Positions 1 to 8,990 of a stretch of DNA of 64,000 bases are shown piece after piece (positions within the stretch are counted from its first letter, which is position 1; every line of letters starts with the position of its first letter). The DNA is taken from contig NZ_JAFCJI010000001.1 in NCBI RefSeq assembly GCF_018131105.1, positions 2,046,001 through 2,110,000 on the forward strand, written 5' to 3'. The DNA comes from Bradyrhizobium manausense. GTDB lineage: Bacteria > Pseudomonadota > Alphaproteobacteria > Rhizobiales > Xanthobacteraceae. A model generated the notes under the pieces. That model ran no database searches. It was given only the letters and a program-made list of their open reading frames with translations, and was not told the DNA's origin. A program made the position numbers and the translations under genes.

Positions 1-149
1 AGATAAGCGAACATCGGCAAGGGCAAGGTCAGCGCCCAGAGTTCTTCCTGGATGCGGATCTCGTCCTCGGCGCGCGCGGGAGCGGCGATGGCGAGGAAGA
101 CAAGGATCGCTCCCACGAGCGCGCGGAGGACTACGGACAGGGGACGCAT
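1..149 (-). CDS. Partial exported protein, possibly an alpha/beta hydrolase (3' end outside window)
   Basis: Only the first 49 codons are present. They encode a signal peptide: basic start MRPLSVVLR, a hydrophobic core and an APARA cleavage site near residue 26. The mature protein begins EDEIRIQEELWAL. The start has GGAG about six bases upstream and lies 11 bases after the stop of the AspT-family gene, so the two are probably co-transcribed. The beginning of the mature part resembles dienelactone-hydrolase-like alpha/beta hydrolases of Bradyrhizobium, but too little is visible to be sure. The existence of the gene is well supported; the function is a guess. Confidence 0.6.
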   Translation of the reverse strand, partial: MRPLSVVLRALVGAILVFLAIAAPARAEDEIRIQEELWALTLPLPMFAY

Positions 150-160
150 TACGATCTCCG

Positions 161-1849
161 TCATCCCGAATAGGTAGCCGCGACCACGATCGGGCCGAGC
201 ACGGTCAGCACGACGTTTCCGACCGCATAAGGCACGGCGACGCCGAGCACCGGCGTCTGGCTCTCGGCAATGTCGCAGGCGCCGGTCACGGCGGCGTCGA
301 CTGTCATGGCGCCCGCCAGCGCGCCGCAGGTCACCACGGGGTTCATCCGCAGGACGTAGTATGCGACCAGCGTTCCGACTGTGAGCGGGACCAGTGTGAC
401 AACGATGCCCATGCCGACGAGCAGCAGGCCATGGGCCTGGATCGCGGACCATGCTGCAAGGCCATTGCCGAGCCCGATCGCGGCGATGAAGCCGCCGAGG
501 CCTAGATCGCTCAGGGTCTGCTGCGCTGCCGGCGGCATTGCGCCGAAGGTGGGATTGCGCGAGCGAATCCAGCCGCAGACGAGGCCGGCAACGAGCGCGC
601 CGCCTCCGCCGCCGAGCGTCAGCGCAACGCCGCCGACCTTGAAGCTGGCGAGACCGGCCAGAAGGCCGACAGCGATGCCGGCGGCGACGAACGCGATATC
701 GGTACGATCGCTGGTGTTCAGGGCGTGACCGACTTGCGCTGTCGCGCGCGCGATATTGCTGCTGCTGCCGACCAGCGTCATGACGTCGCCGACATAGACG
801 CGCGTGTCGGGGCTGAGTGGCACTTCGCGGCCCATCCGGGTCAGCGCGCGCAGGAAGACGCCACGCGCATCGGCGCCGACGATGTCGGCAACCTCGCGGA
901 TCGACCGGCCATGCAGCTTGCGATTTTCCACGAGCACGTCGATGACGTTGCCAGGGAGGCCGCGCAGCAGCTGGTCGGCGTCGATTTCGGCACCGATGAT
1001 CGGCTTTGCCGCGACGATCGACGCGGTTGGGCCGGTGAGGACGATGTCGTCACCATTTTCAAGAATGGCGTCGGGCTGGGGAGTGATGTCGGCGCCACCA
1101 CGGACGATCCGCTCGACGACCGTGCGGCTGCCAACCTCGGCCTCGATGGCCAGGACGGTGCGACCGGCGGCAGTCGAGACCCGATAGGCCCGCGCCTGGA
1201 ATTTGCGATAGGACAGGTTCTCCGCCTTCGCGGGTGAGCCGCCGGCAAGCTCCGCTTCCAGTTTCGCCGCCTCTGACTTGAGGTTAATTCCCATCAGCCG
1301 CGGCGCGACGAAGGGCACGAACAGCAGCGTGAGGATGTAGCCAAGCACGTAAGTCACGGCATAGCCGGCGGCGATATTGGCTTCCTGTTGCTTCAGGACG
1401 TCGGCGGCGAGGCCGAGCTGCGCCATCGCGCCCGATGCGGTGCCGATGACGGAGGATTGGGTCAGCGCACCGGCGGTGAGGCCTGCGGCCGTGCCGGTAT
1501 CAAGCTTGAACAGATGGGCGAAGATCAGCACGAGCACGAGGCCCGTGCCGCCGATCACCAGCGCCAGCACAACTTGCGCCAGTGTTCGGATGCTCAGGGA
1601 GGCGAAGAACTCTGGCCCCGACCGGTAGCCGATCGTGAAGACGAACAGGCTGAACAGGATCGCGCGGAGGATCGGCGGGAAGGAAAAGCTGCCGAGCTGC
1701 CCGATCAGGACGGCCACGATCAGGATGCAGGCGGTGGTGCCGATCGAGAAGCCGCTGATCTTGATGCGGCCGAGAGTGGTGCCGATCGCAATTGCCAGCA
1801 ACAGGAAAATTTCCGGAGCGGTGGAGATCATCCACCTGACGGTTTCCAT
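161..1849 (-). CDS. AspT/YbjL-family amino-acid exchanger with RCK_C domains (copy 1)
   Basis: A 562-residue inner-membrane transporter of the aspartate:alanine exchanger family. Hydrophobic helices fill residues about 10-185 and 375-560. The soluble middle contains two TrkA-C (RCK_C) type modules. Both halves carry the small-residue signature: GLTAGALTQSS in the first half and GALAGAMTVDAA in the second. Known members exchange amino acids electrogenically. The start METVRWM is preceded by AGGGGAG; the longer reading upstream has no ribosome site. A FixK-type box centred at 1914.5 would put transcription start near 1873, which fits. It diverges from the DUF1275 gene and is a paralogue of the exchanger at 7272-8972. 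The substrate cannot be read from sequence. Confidence 0.88.
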   Translation of the reverse strand: METVRWMISTAPEIFLLLAIAIGTTLGRIKISGFSIGTTACILIVAVLIGQLGSFSFPPILRAILFSLFVFTIGYRSGPEFFASLSIRTLAQVVLALVIGGTGLVLVLIFAHLFKLDTGTAAGLTAGALTQSSVIGTASGAMAQLGLAADVLKQQEANIAAGYAVTYVLGYILTLLFVPFVAPRLMGINLKSEAAKLEAELAGGSPAKAENLSYRKFQARAYRVSTAAGRTVLAIEAEVGSRTVVERIVRGGADITPQPDAILENGDDIVLTGPTASIVAAKPIIGAEIDADQLLRGLPGNVIDVLVENRKLHGRSIREVADIVGADARGVFLRALTRMGREVPLSPDTRVYVGDVMTLVGSSSNIARATAQVGHALNTSDRTDIAFVAAGIAVGLLAGLASFKVGGVALTLGGGGGALVAGLVCGWIRSRNPTFGAMPPAAQQTLSDLGLGGFIAAIGLGNGLAAWSAIQAHGLLLVGMGIVVTLVPLTVGTLVAYYVLRMNPVVTCGALAGAMTVDAAVTGACDIAESQTPVLGVAVPYAVGNVVLTVLGPIVVAATYSG

Positions 1850-1907
1850 GGTCGAACTCCCCTGGGGGCGCTTTCGCGCGATTTGATTTGTGGCGTGGGA
1901 AGTTTGC

Positions 1908-1921
1908 TTGATCCAGATCAA
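1908..1921. promoter_or_regulatory. FixK2/FNR-type box between divergent genes
   Basis: The 14-mer TTGATCCAGATCAA is a perfect palindromic match to TTGATC-NN-GATCAA, the preferred site of rhizobial FixK2 (Crp/FNR family activators of low-oxygen genes). From its centre a class II position of -41.5 predicts transcription starts near 1873 on the minus strand and 1956 on the plus strand. Start codons follow 24 and 29 bases later, so one site could serve both genes. Confidence 0.85.
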
Positions 1922-1984
1922 GCTCTGGCGGTGACGCGACGACGCCTATGGCGGCATGAAGAGCGTGTGTCCGGTATTGCCGAC

Positions 1985-2665
1985 ATGAGTACCCTCGACG
2001 TCGCTGCCGGCGCGATCCGCCGCCATGAGACCGTCGAGGTTGTTTTGCTGCTGGCATTCGCCGGCGGTTTTATCGATGCGTATACCTGGATCATCCACGG
2101 GGTGCTGGCCAACGCTCAGACCGCCAATGTGGTCTTTCTCTGGGTTTATGCGATGTCCGGAGACTGGGCGCAGGCATTTCATTTCGTGCCGCCGATTCTG
2201 GCCTTCACAGTCGGCATCGTGATTGCGGCCTGGCTGCGCCACATCGCCGGCGATCGCGCCAGCACGCTCAGCGTTCTGCTCGAGATTGTTTTTCTGATCG
2301 TGATCGGAATCCTCCACAACCGGCTGCCGGAGCTTGCCGGAACCTTTGGCATTTCGATGGTTGCAGCGATACAGGCGGCAATTTTTGTCAAGGTTGAGGG
2401 TACGGTTTGCAGCACGGTGATGATCACGGGTAACATGCGTCAGATTGTCGAAAGCATCTTCGCTGTCGTCTATGGAAGTGCGCGATCCGGCACGCTGCGG
2501 AAAGCGGCCGTCTATTTTGGGCTATGCGCGGTGTTTGGTTGCGGTGCCGCCGTCGGCGCGTTTGCTACCAAGACCATTCCCGATCTCGCGCTCGGTATTC
2601 CCGTGATAGCGCTGCTCTTCGTCCTGTTGCGCTGCGAAACGGCACCACGCGAGGCGCCCAAATGA
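1985..2665 (+). CDS. YoaK-family (DUF1275) membrane protein
   Basis: A 226-residue integral membrane protein with the DUF1275 signature near the N-terminus: GGFIDAYTW, then GVLANAQTANVVFLW, the usual FANxQTGN-like motif. About five to six hydrophobic segments follow. The biochemical role of the family is not established. The start MSTLDV lies 29 bases after the transcription start predicted from the FixK-type box at 1908; no strong ribosome site is visible, and GTG at 1967 is an alternative. The stop overlaps the SulP start (ATGA), so the two form a translationally coupled pair. Confidence 0.8.
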   Translation: MSTLDVAAGAIRRHETVEVVLLLAFAGGFIDAYTWIIHGVLANAQTANVVFLWVYAMSGDWAQAFHFVPPILAFTVGIVIAAWLRHIAGDRASTLSVLLEIVFLIVIGILHNRLPELAGTFGISMVAAIQAAIFVKVEGTVCSTVMITGNMRQIVESIFAVVYGSARSGTLRKAAVYFGLCAVFGCGAAVGAFATKTIPDLALGIPVIALLFVLLRCETAPREAPK

Positions 2666-4365
2666 ACTCGCCTTCTGAACCGAACTGGACGCGTTTCTTT
2701 CCACCGGCCGGCTGGCTCGCGACCTATCGGCGCGAATGGTTGCCATCCGACGCCGTCGCCGGCGTCACGCTTGCGGCCTATGCCATTCCAGTCTCGCTGG
2801 CCTATGCGGCGCTTGCCGGCTTGCAGCCGCAGATCGGTGTCTACGGCTACATGCTCGGCGGCATTGGCTATGCCCTGCTTGGTGCGTCACGGCAGCTGGC
2901 GATCGGTCCGACCTCGGCGATCTCGCTGATGATCGCCGCGACCGTCGGCGCGCTGGCCGGCGGCGATGCCGTGAAGTATGCACAGATCGCCAGTCTCGCG
3001 GCCTTCAGCGTTGCCGTGCTGTGCTTCATCGCCTGGCTGTTCAGGCTCAGCGTGCTCGTCCGCCTCGTCAGCGACAGCATTCTGGTTGGCTTCAAGGCCG
3101 GCGCGGGACTCACCATCATCATGAGCCAGTTGCCGAGCCTGTTCGGCGTCGCCGGCGGCGGTCACAATTTTTTTGACCGCGCCTTCAGGCTGATCGGACA
3201 ACTCGGCCATCTCGATCCGCTCGTTCTGGCGATCGGCGCGGTCGCGCTGTTGCTGCTCCTGCTCGGCGAACGGCGGCTGCCCGGCAAACCGGTCGGCATC
3301 AGCATCGTGGCACTGGCGATCGTGGTGGCGACGGTCTTCGGCTTCCCCGGTCTCGGTGTGCCCGTTACCGGGAAGATACCAGAGGGGTTGCCGGCGCTTG
3401 GGATGCCGACCTTCGGGCTGCTGGAGTTCGACGACCTGTTTCCGCTCGCCGCCGGCTGCGTGCTGCTGGCTTATATCGAAGGCGTCTCGGCGGCCCGGAG
3501 CTTTGCCGCCAAGCACGGCTATCCTCTCGACGTCCGGCAGGAGTTTTTGGGGTTGGGTGCCGCGAATCTCGCCGCAGCCTTCGGCCACGGCTATCCCGTC
3601 GCCGGCGGCCTGTCGCAATCCGCCGTCAATGACAGCGCTGGTGCGCGAACACCTCTGGCGCTGGTGATCTGTTCGGTGACGCTCGGGCTTTGTCTTCTGT
3701 TCTTCACGGGGCTACTCACCAATCTGCCCAAGGCCGTGCTGGCGGCGATCGTCTTTGCCGCCGTCTACAAGCTGGTCGATATCCGCGCGCTGGTGCGGAT
3801 GTGGCAGGTCAGCCGGATCGATTTCTACGCAGCCTCGATCGCCCTGATCTCCGTGTTGCTGCTCGGCATCCTCCAGGGCGTCCTGCTGGCATCGATCGCA
3901 TCGATCTTCCTGCTGCTGGCGCGGGCGTCGCGGCCGAACGTCGCGTTCCTCGGCCGCTTGCCCGGCAGCGGCCGCTATTCCGACAGCGCGCGGCACGCGG
4001 ACGTCGAGCCGCTGGTCGGAATCATCGCGTTCCGCCCCGAAGCCTCGCTGCTCTACATCAATGCCGAGACGATTCTGGATGCGGTCCTGACCGTGCTCAG
4101 GAACTCGCCGGGTATCCATCTGGTCGCCTGCGACCTCTCGGCGTCGCCTTATATCGATCTCGCGGGCGCGCGCATGCTGCACGACCTCCATGACGAACTG
4201 GCGTCGCGCCGGGTCACCCTCTGCATCGTTGGCGCACATGCACAACTCCGTGACCTCCTGCGCGCCGAGGGGCTCGGGGAGAAGACCGACAGCGGCCAAT
4301 GGCTGCGCTCGCTCGACAGCGTTCTCGGTGACGACAAGGCCGATCCGGCTCAGCGAACGGCCTGA
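2662..4365 (+). CDS. SulP-family anion transporter with STAS domain
   Basis: A 567-residue SulP/SLC26-type permease. The N-terminal 420 residues are mostly hydrophobic and include the family signature AGVTLAAYAIPVSLAYAALAG and GPTSAISLM. A cytoplasmic STAS domain follows from about residue 440, with the beta-strand/loop DLSASPYIDLAGA. Family members carry sulfate, bicarbonate, dicarboxylates or other anions; the substrate here is unknown. The ATG overlaps the upstream stop. The co-oriented decarboxylase begins 135 bases downstream with its own FixK-type box. Carriage of bicarbonate released by that decarboxylase is an attractive but untested idea. Confidence 0.85.
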   Translation: MNSPSEPNWTRFFPPAGWLATYRREWLPSDAVAGVTLAAYAIPVSLAYAALAGLQPQIGVYGYMLGGIGYALLGASRQLAIGPTSAISLMIAATVGALAGGDAVKYAQIASLAAFSVAVLCFIAWLFRLSVLVRLVSDSILVGFKAGAGLTIIMSQLPSLFGVAGGGHNFFDRAFRLIGQLGHLDPLVLAIGAVALLLLLLGERRLPGKPVGISIVALAIVVATVFGFPGLGVPVTGKIPEGLPALGMPTFGLLEFDDLFPLAAGCVLLAYIEGVSAARSFAAKHGYPLDVRQEFLGLGAANLAAAFGHGYPVAGGLSQSAVNDSAGARTPLALVICSVTLGLCLLFFTGLLTNLPKAVLAAIVFAAVYKLVDIRALVRMWQVSRIDFYAASIALISVLLLGILQGVLLASIASIFLLLARASRPNVAFLGRLPGSGRYSDSARHADVEPLVGIIAFRPEASLLYINAETILDAVLTVLRNSPGIHLVACDLSASPYIDLAGARMLHDLHDELASRRVTLCIVGAHAQLRDLLRAEGLGEKTDSGQWLRSLDSVLGDDKADPAQRTA

Positions 4366-4421
4366 CCTGATGTGTTGCGATGCGAATAGCGACGCTCGGC
4401 GCTCCAGAATGCGCGCGACCG

Positions 4422-4435
4422 TTGACTTGGATCAA
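4422..4435 (+). promoter_or_regulatory. FixK2/FNR-type box upstream of the decarboxylase gene
   Basis: TTGACTTGGATCAA matches TTGA-N6-TCAA, with one inner half-site deviating from the ideal TTGATC. A -41.5 position predicts transcription start near 4470. The decarboxylase ATG, with a good GGGAGAG ribosome site, is at 4501. Located just after the SulP gene, it makes decarboxylase-exchanger-secreted protein a separately activated unit. Confidence 0.75.
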
Positions 4436-4500
4436 TGGAGCGATCGGCGCTGAAAGCACCATCCCGCATCACTTTTCGCCCCAAGGATCGGGAGAGACGC

Positions 4501-7254
4501 ATGGCCAAGGATACCAAGACCGCACAGAAGCGCATCGACCAGTTCTTTTCCGGGCCAGGCGCGCGCGCCGACGACTGGCGTGATCTGGTCGAGGCCGGAA
4601 AGGTGTGGGCCCGCGGCGGCAATCGGGCGGCCTATGACGCGGCGCTGGCCAGCCTATCGGTCACTGAAGAATTCCACGGTTATCCCGGTCTGCAGTTGAT
4701 GGCGGCGCTGCGTGAAGCAGCCTCAAGCGGCGATGCGGCCGCCTCGCTGTCGCTTGCGACTCGCATCACCCAGGCGCTGGCGACGCGATCCTTCCGTCAG
4801 CATGCCGGCGACTGGAGTGCAAAGGACGATGGCAATGGCGACACGCCCGAACTGGTGTCGCCCACCTTTACCGGGCAAAAGGGACGTCGGCCCTATTTCG
4901 AGACCCTGATCGTCACTGGCGTGTCATCCAGCCAGTGGCCGGCGCTGGCGGCCGAATGGCGCAAGCTGCGACGCCCCGAAGATGGCTTCATCTATGAGCC
5001 CGTTATCGTCGGCAGTCTCGAGGACGCGTTCTGCGCGACCATGCTCAATCCCAACCTCGGGGCCGTCGTGATCAACGAGGGCTTTGGCCTCCGTTCGCGG
5101 CACGATGCGCCGGTTCTTCGTTCGATGACGGCAGCAGCCGGCCTCAAGGACGAATCCGACGCTTCCGCGCTGCGGCTTGCTCAGATCATCAAGCGCGTCA
5201 GGCCTGAGCTCGATCTCTACATGATCTCGAACCGCGACGTCGAGGACCTGGCCGGCAATCCCGAGGCCAACGTCGTTCGCCGCATCTTCTACTCGGTGGA
5301 AGAGCTGCTGGAGCTGCATCTGTCGATCCTCGAAGGCATTCAGGATCGCTACGATACGCCGTTCTTCGACAATCTGAAGAAATACGCGCAGCGTCCGATC
5401 GGGACGTTCCACGCGCTGCCGATCGCCCGCGGCAAGTCGATCTTCAAGTCCGACTGGATCCGCGACATGGGCGAGTTCTACGGCCCGAACCTGTTCTTGG
5501 CCGAGAGCAGCGCCACCACCGGCGGTCTCGACAGCATGCTGGAGCCGACCGGAAACATCAAGAAGGCGCAGGAGAAGGCGGCGAGGGCGCTCGGTGCGGA
5601 TCGCGTGTTCTTCGTCACGAACGGCACCTCGACCTCGAACAAGATGGCGGTGCAGGCGCTGCTTGCGCCTGGCGATATCGCGATCGTCGATCGCAACTGC
5701 CACAAGTCGCACCATTACGGCATGGTGCTCGCCGGCGCGCAGCCGCTCTACGTCGAAGCCTTCCCGATGACGGAATATTCGATGTACGGCGCGGTGCCGC
5801 TGAAGACGATCAAGCAGGCGCTGCTCAATGCCAAGGCCGAGGGCCGGCTCGATCGCGTCAAGATGCTGGACCTGACCAACTGCACCTTCGACGGCCACAT
5901 CTACAACACCCGCCGGGTGATGGAGGAATGCCTGGCCATCAAGCCGGACCTGATCTTCCTGTGGGATGAGGCCTGGTTCGGCTTCGCGCGCTTCTCGCCG
6001 TTCCTGCGTCGCCGTACGGGCCTCGGTGCTGCCAACGAGATCGAAGCGTGGATGCATGACCCGAAGTCGGTCGAGGCCTATGAGAAGCAACAGGCTCAGC
6101 TCGGCAAGGAGCCATCGAACGAGACATTGCTCAACACGAGGCTGATCCCCGATCCCCGCAAGATTCGTCTGCGCGTCTACCAGACGAACTCGACCCACAA
6201 GTCGATGTCGGCGATCCGGCAGGGCTCGATGCTGTCGGTCAAGGATGTCGAATTCCACACGGTTGAGCAGCAGTTCAAGGAGGCCGTGTTCACCCACGCC
6301 TCCACCAGCCCGAACCAGCAGCTCATCGCCAGCCTCGATATTTCGCGGCGGCAGATGGAGCTGGAGGGCTATGGCCTCGTCGCCAACGCGATCGAGATCG
6401 CCTTCGCGATACGTCAGGCGATCAACAATAATCCGCTGCTGTCGAAATATTTCCGTGTCCTGGGTGCCGACGTGATGGTGCCCGCCCAATATCGCCAGAG
6501 CGGATTCACCGACTATCTGGCCGATGGGGTGAACTGGGCGACTACGCTGAAGAGCCTCGACGATGACGAGTTCTGCCTCGATCCGACCCGCATGACGCTG
6601 GTGTGCGGCATGGCCGGCTTCGACGGTACGCAGTTCAAGGGCATTCTGGCCAACGAGTACAATATCCAGGTCAACAAGACTTCGCGTAACTCGGTCCTGG
6701 TCCAGTCCAACATCAACAACACCCGCAGCGACGTCGCGCACCTTCTCCGCGTCCTGGCCGAGATCGCGGGCGAAATCGATCGCGGGCTGACCCAGGGCGG
6801 CGAAAATGCGCGCAAGACGTTCGCGGCACGGGTCAAGAGCCTGATGACGGACGTGCCTGATCTGCCGAACTTCTCGCATTTCCATCCGGCGTTCCGCAGC
6901 GATTCCGGTGACAAGACCAACGAGGGCGACATCCGCACCGGCTTCTATGCCGCCTATGACGTGGCGGGCTGCGAGCACCTCCGGCTCAACGATCCCGAGA
7001 TCGACCGACGGCTGAAGGCTGGGCCCGAGCTGGTCTCGGCGAACTTCGTGATCCCGTATCCGCCTGGCTTCCCGATCATGGTGCCGGGCCAGGTCATTAC
7101 CCAGGAAACCATCGACTTCATGCGCAAGCTCGATGTGAAGGAAATCCATGGCTACGACGCGAAGGAAGGGCTGAAGCTCGTGCGCACCGAAGCCCTGGCG
7201 AAGCTCGGCCGGCCGAAGCCCGGTGCGTCGCCGAAGCTCAAGGCCGCGTCATAG
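4501..7254 (+). CDS. Orn/Lys/Arg-type PLP-dependent amino-acid decarboxylase, long form
   Basis: A 917-residue fold-type I PLP enzyme of the Orn/Lys/Arg decarboxylase group (AAT-like fold). The cofactor lysine is predicted at residue 567 in NSTHKSMSAIRQGS. Upstream are the cofactor-pocket motifs FVTNGTSTSNKM, DRNCHKSHH and LWDEAWFGF. The usual bacterial inducible enzymes are about 710-750 residues; this one has roughly 100-150 extra N-terminal residues of unknown function. It is cytoplasmic, with no signal peptide. It starts at ATG 4501 behind GGGAGAG and is followed 17 bases later by an AspT-family exchanger, suggesting exchange of substrate for decarboxylated product. Whether the substrate is lysine, arginine, ornithine or something else cannot be decided. 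Confidence 0.85.
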   Translation: MAKDTKTAQKRIDQFFSGPGARADDWRDLVEAGKVWARGGNRAAYDAALASLSVTEEFHGYPGLQLMAALREAASSGDAAASLSLATRITQALATRSFRQHAGDWSAKDDGNGDTPELVSPTFTGQKGRRPYFETLIVTGVSSSQWPALAAEWRKLRRPEDGFIYEPVIVGSLEDAFCATMLNPNLGAVVINEGFGLRSRHDAPVLRSMTAAAGLKDESDASALRLAQIIKRVRPELDLYMISNRDVEDLAGNPEANVVRRIFYSVEELLELHLSILEGIQDRYDTPFFDNLKKYAQRPIGTFHALPIARGKSIFKSDWIRDMGEFYGPNLFLAESSATTGGLDSMLEPTGNIKKAQEKAARALGADRVFFVTNGTSTSNKMAVQALLAPGDIAIVDRNCHKSHHYGMVLAGAQPLYVEAFPMTEYSMYGAVPLKTIKQALLNAKAEGRLDRVKMLDLTNCTFDGHIYNTRRVMEECLAIKPDLIFLWDEAWFGFARFSPFLRRRTGLGAANEIEAWMHDPKSVEAYEKQQAQLGKEPSNETLLNTRLIPDPRKIRLRVYQTNSTHKSMSAIRQGSMLSVKDVEFHTVEQQFKEAVFTHASTSPNQQLIASLDISRRQMELEGYGLVANAIEIAFAIRQAINNNPLLSKYFRVLGADVMVPAQYRQSGFTDYLADGVNWATTLKSLDDDEFCLDPTRMTLVCGMAGFDGTQFKGILANEYNIQVNKTSRNSVLVQSNINNTRSDVAHLLRVLAEIAGEIDRGLTQGGENARKTFAARVKSLMTDVPDLPNFSHFHPAFRSDSGDKTNEGDIRTGFYAAYDVAGCEHLRLNDPEIDRRLKAGPELVSANFVIPYPPGFPIMVPGQVITQETIDFMRKLDVKEIHGYDAKEGLKLVRTEALAKLGRPKPGASPKLKAAS

Positions 7255-7271
7255 GTTGAAGGGGGACCAAC

Positions 7272-8972
7272 ATGCAGGCGTTTTTCACATTTCTGCAGCA
7301 AAATCCGTATCTGCTGCTGTTCTTCGTCGTCGGTCTCGCCGTCTATATCGGCCGGGCCAGCATCAAGGGCTATGGCCTCGGCATGGTTGCCGGCGCCATC
7401 GTGGTCGGCGCAGGCCTGTCGGTCTGGTCATCGACCTACGGCGTGAAGCTTGAGCTGAACAATTTTGCCAAGAGCCTGTTCTACTATCTCTTCATGTACG
7501 GTGTCGGACTGCGCGTCGGGCCGTCCTTCATCAACAGCCTGAAGGGGGACGGCCTCAAGTTCTGCGTGCTTGCGTTGGTGTCGAGCATCATCGGCCTTGC
7601 TCTCGTTGTCCTTGGCGCCAAGATCTTCGATCTGCCCGTCGGCGCTGCCGGCGGCATGCTCGCGGGTTCGCAGACCATGTCGGCGGCGATCGGTTCGGCC
7701 GAGCAGGCGATCACCTCCGGTGTCGTCAAGCTCCCGGAGGGGATGAAGCCCGAGCAGGCTTCCGGCATGATCGCGCTGTCCTACGGCATCACCTACATCT
7801 GGGGTACCGTCGGCATCATCCTGATCTGCAAATATCTGCCGCGCTGGTGGGGTGTCGACGCCAAGGCGGCCGCGAAGCAGTATGAGCAGGAATTCGGCGT
7901 CAAGGATCTCGAGGGCGGTGGCCTGACCGGCTATCGTCAGTTTGGACTTCGCGCCTACCGGCTGGAAAACCCGGCAATGGCCGGTGTCAGCATTGCGAAA
8001 TTCCGCGCAATGAATCCGGAATACCGGATCGTCAATGTTGGGCGCAATGGTGAGCCGCAAGGAGCCGATCCGGATTTCGTGCTGCAAAAGGGCGATGTCG
8101 TCGCGCTGGGCGGCTCGACGGAGAGCCTGACCGACAAGATGGGCCTGATCGGCCCGGAGGTCGCGGATGCCAAGACGCTGGGCATTCCCATGGACCAGGC
8201 GGACATCCTCATCACCAACAAGGAAATGGTGGGGAGGACGTTCGAGTCCTTCCGCGACACCGCGATCGCCGGCCAGTTGCAGGTCACCAAGGTCGAGCGC
8301 GGCGGCGTGCAGATTCCGGCCGGCCTCAAGACCAAGCTGGAACGGATGGACATCGTGTCCGTGGTCGGCCTCAAGGGCGCGGTCAACGAACTCGGCGAGA
8401 TGTGGGGCCGCATTGCGCGGACCAATACCTCGACCGATCTTCTGACGCTCGCGGTCGGCATGATACTCGGCTTCCTGATCGGCATGATCGACTTCCCGGC
8501 CTTCGGCGCCAGGGTTGGCCTCGGCAATGCCGGCGGTCTGCTGTTATCGGGCGTGATCGTCTCGTCGATCGTGTCGCGGCTCCGCTTTTTCGGCAATACG
8601 CCGAACGCGGCCCGCAACGTGCTCGAGGATCTCGGTCTTGTCGTGTTCGTTGCCATCGTCGGCGTCAATGCGGGTGCGGGCCTGCTGTCGCAGCTCACGG
8701 GTGCGATTGCGCTGAAGATCTTCATCGTCGGCTTCATCGCCTGCACGATCCCGCCGTTCATCGTCTGGGCGATCGGCTTCCACGTCTTCAAGATCAACCC
8801 GGCCGTGCTGATGGGTGGCGTCGCCGGTGCGCGGTCGCACTCCGGCCCGTGCCGTGAGGCCGCGGTCGAGATCCAGAGCTCGGTGCCCTGGATCGGATTC
8901 CCGGTCGGCTACGCCGTCTCGGGCATCCTGTTGACGATCTTCGGCTACTTCGCAATGCTGCTGGCGCAGTAA
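7272..8972 (+). CDS. AspT/YbjL-family amino-acid exchanger with RCK_C domains (copy 2)
   Basis: A 566-residue paralogue of the exchanger at 161-1849, with the same layout: a membrane half at about 1-180, two RCK_C-like soluble modules at about 205-370 and a second membrane half at about 385-566. The first signature is GGMLAGSQTMSAAIG. The second half has the unusual GARSHSGPCREA, with charged and cysteine residues where small residues are typical. The start is behind AAGGGGGA. It lies 17 bases after the decarboxylase stop and 18 bases before the secreted-protein start, so the three form an operon. Coupling to the decarboxylase is inferred from position. Confidence 0.88.
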   Translation: MQAFFTFLQQNPYLLLFFVVGLAVYIGRASIKGYGLGMVAGAIVVGAGLSVWSSTYGVKLELNNFAKSLFYYLFMYGVGLRVGPSFINSLKGDGLKFCVLALVSSIIGLALVVLGAKIFDLPVGAAGGMLAGSQTMSAAIGSAEQAITSGVVKLPEGMKPEQASGMIALSYGITYIWGTVGIILICKYLPRWWGVDAKAAAKQYEQEFGVKDLEGGGLTGYRQFGLRAYRLENPAMAGVSIAKFRAMNPEYRIVNVGRNGEPQGADPDFVLQKGDVVALGGSTESLTDKMGLIGPEVADAKTLGIPMDQADILITNKEMVGRTFESFRDTAIAGQLQVTKVERGGVQIPAGLKTKLERMDIVSVVGLKGAVNELGEMWGRIARTNTSTDLLTLAVGMILGFLIGMIDFPAFGARVGLGNAGGLLLSGVIVSSIVSRLRFFGNTPNAARNVLEDLGLVVFVAIVGVNAGAGLLSQLTGAIALKIFIVGFIACTIPPFIVWAIGFHVFKINPAVLMGGVAGARSHSGPCREAAVEIQSSVPWIGFPVGYAVSGILLTIFGYFAMLLAQ

Positions 8973-8990
8973 ACAAAGGGGAAGAACGCT

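Noticed and set aside
4924..7149. A 741-codon open frame antisense to the decarboxylase
   Set aside because: It is a by-product of high-GC third-position bias; its translation is Asp/Arg/His-rich without motifs, while the sense frame has full PLP-enzyme motifs.
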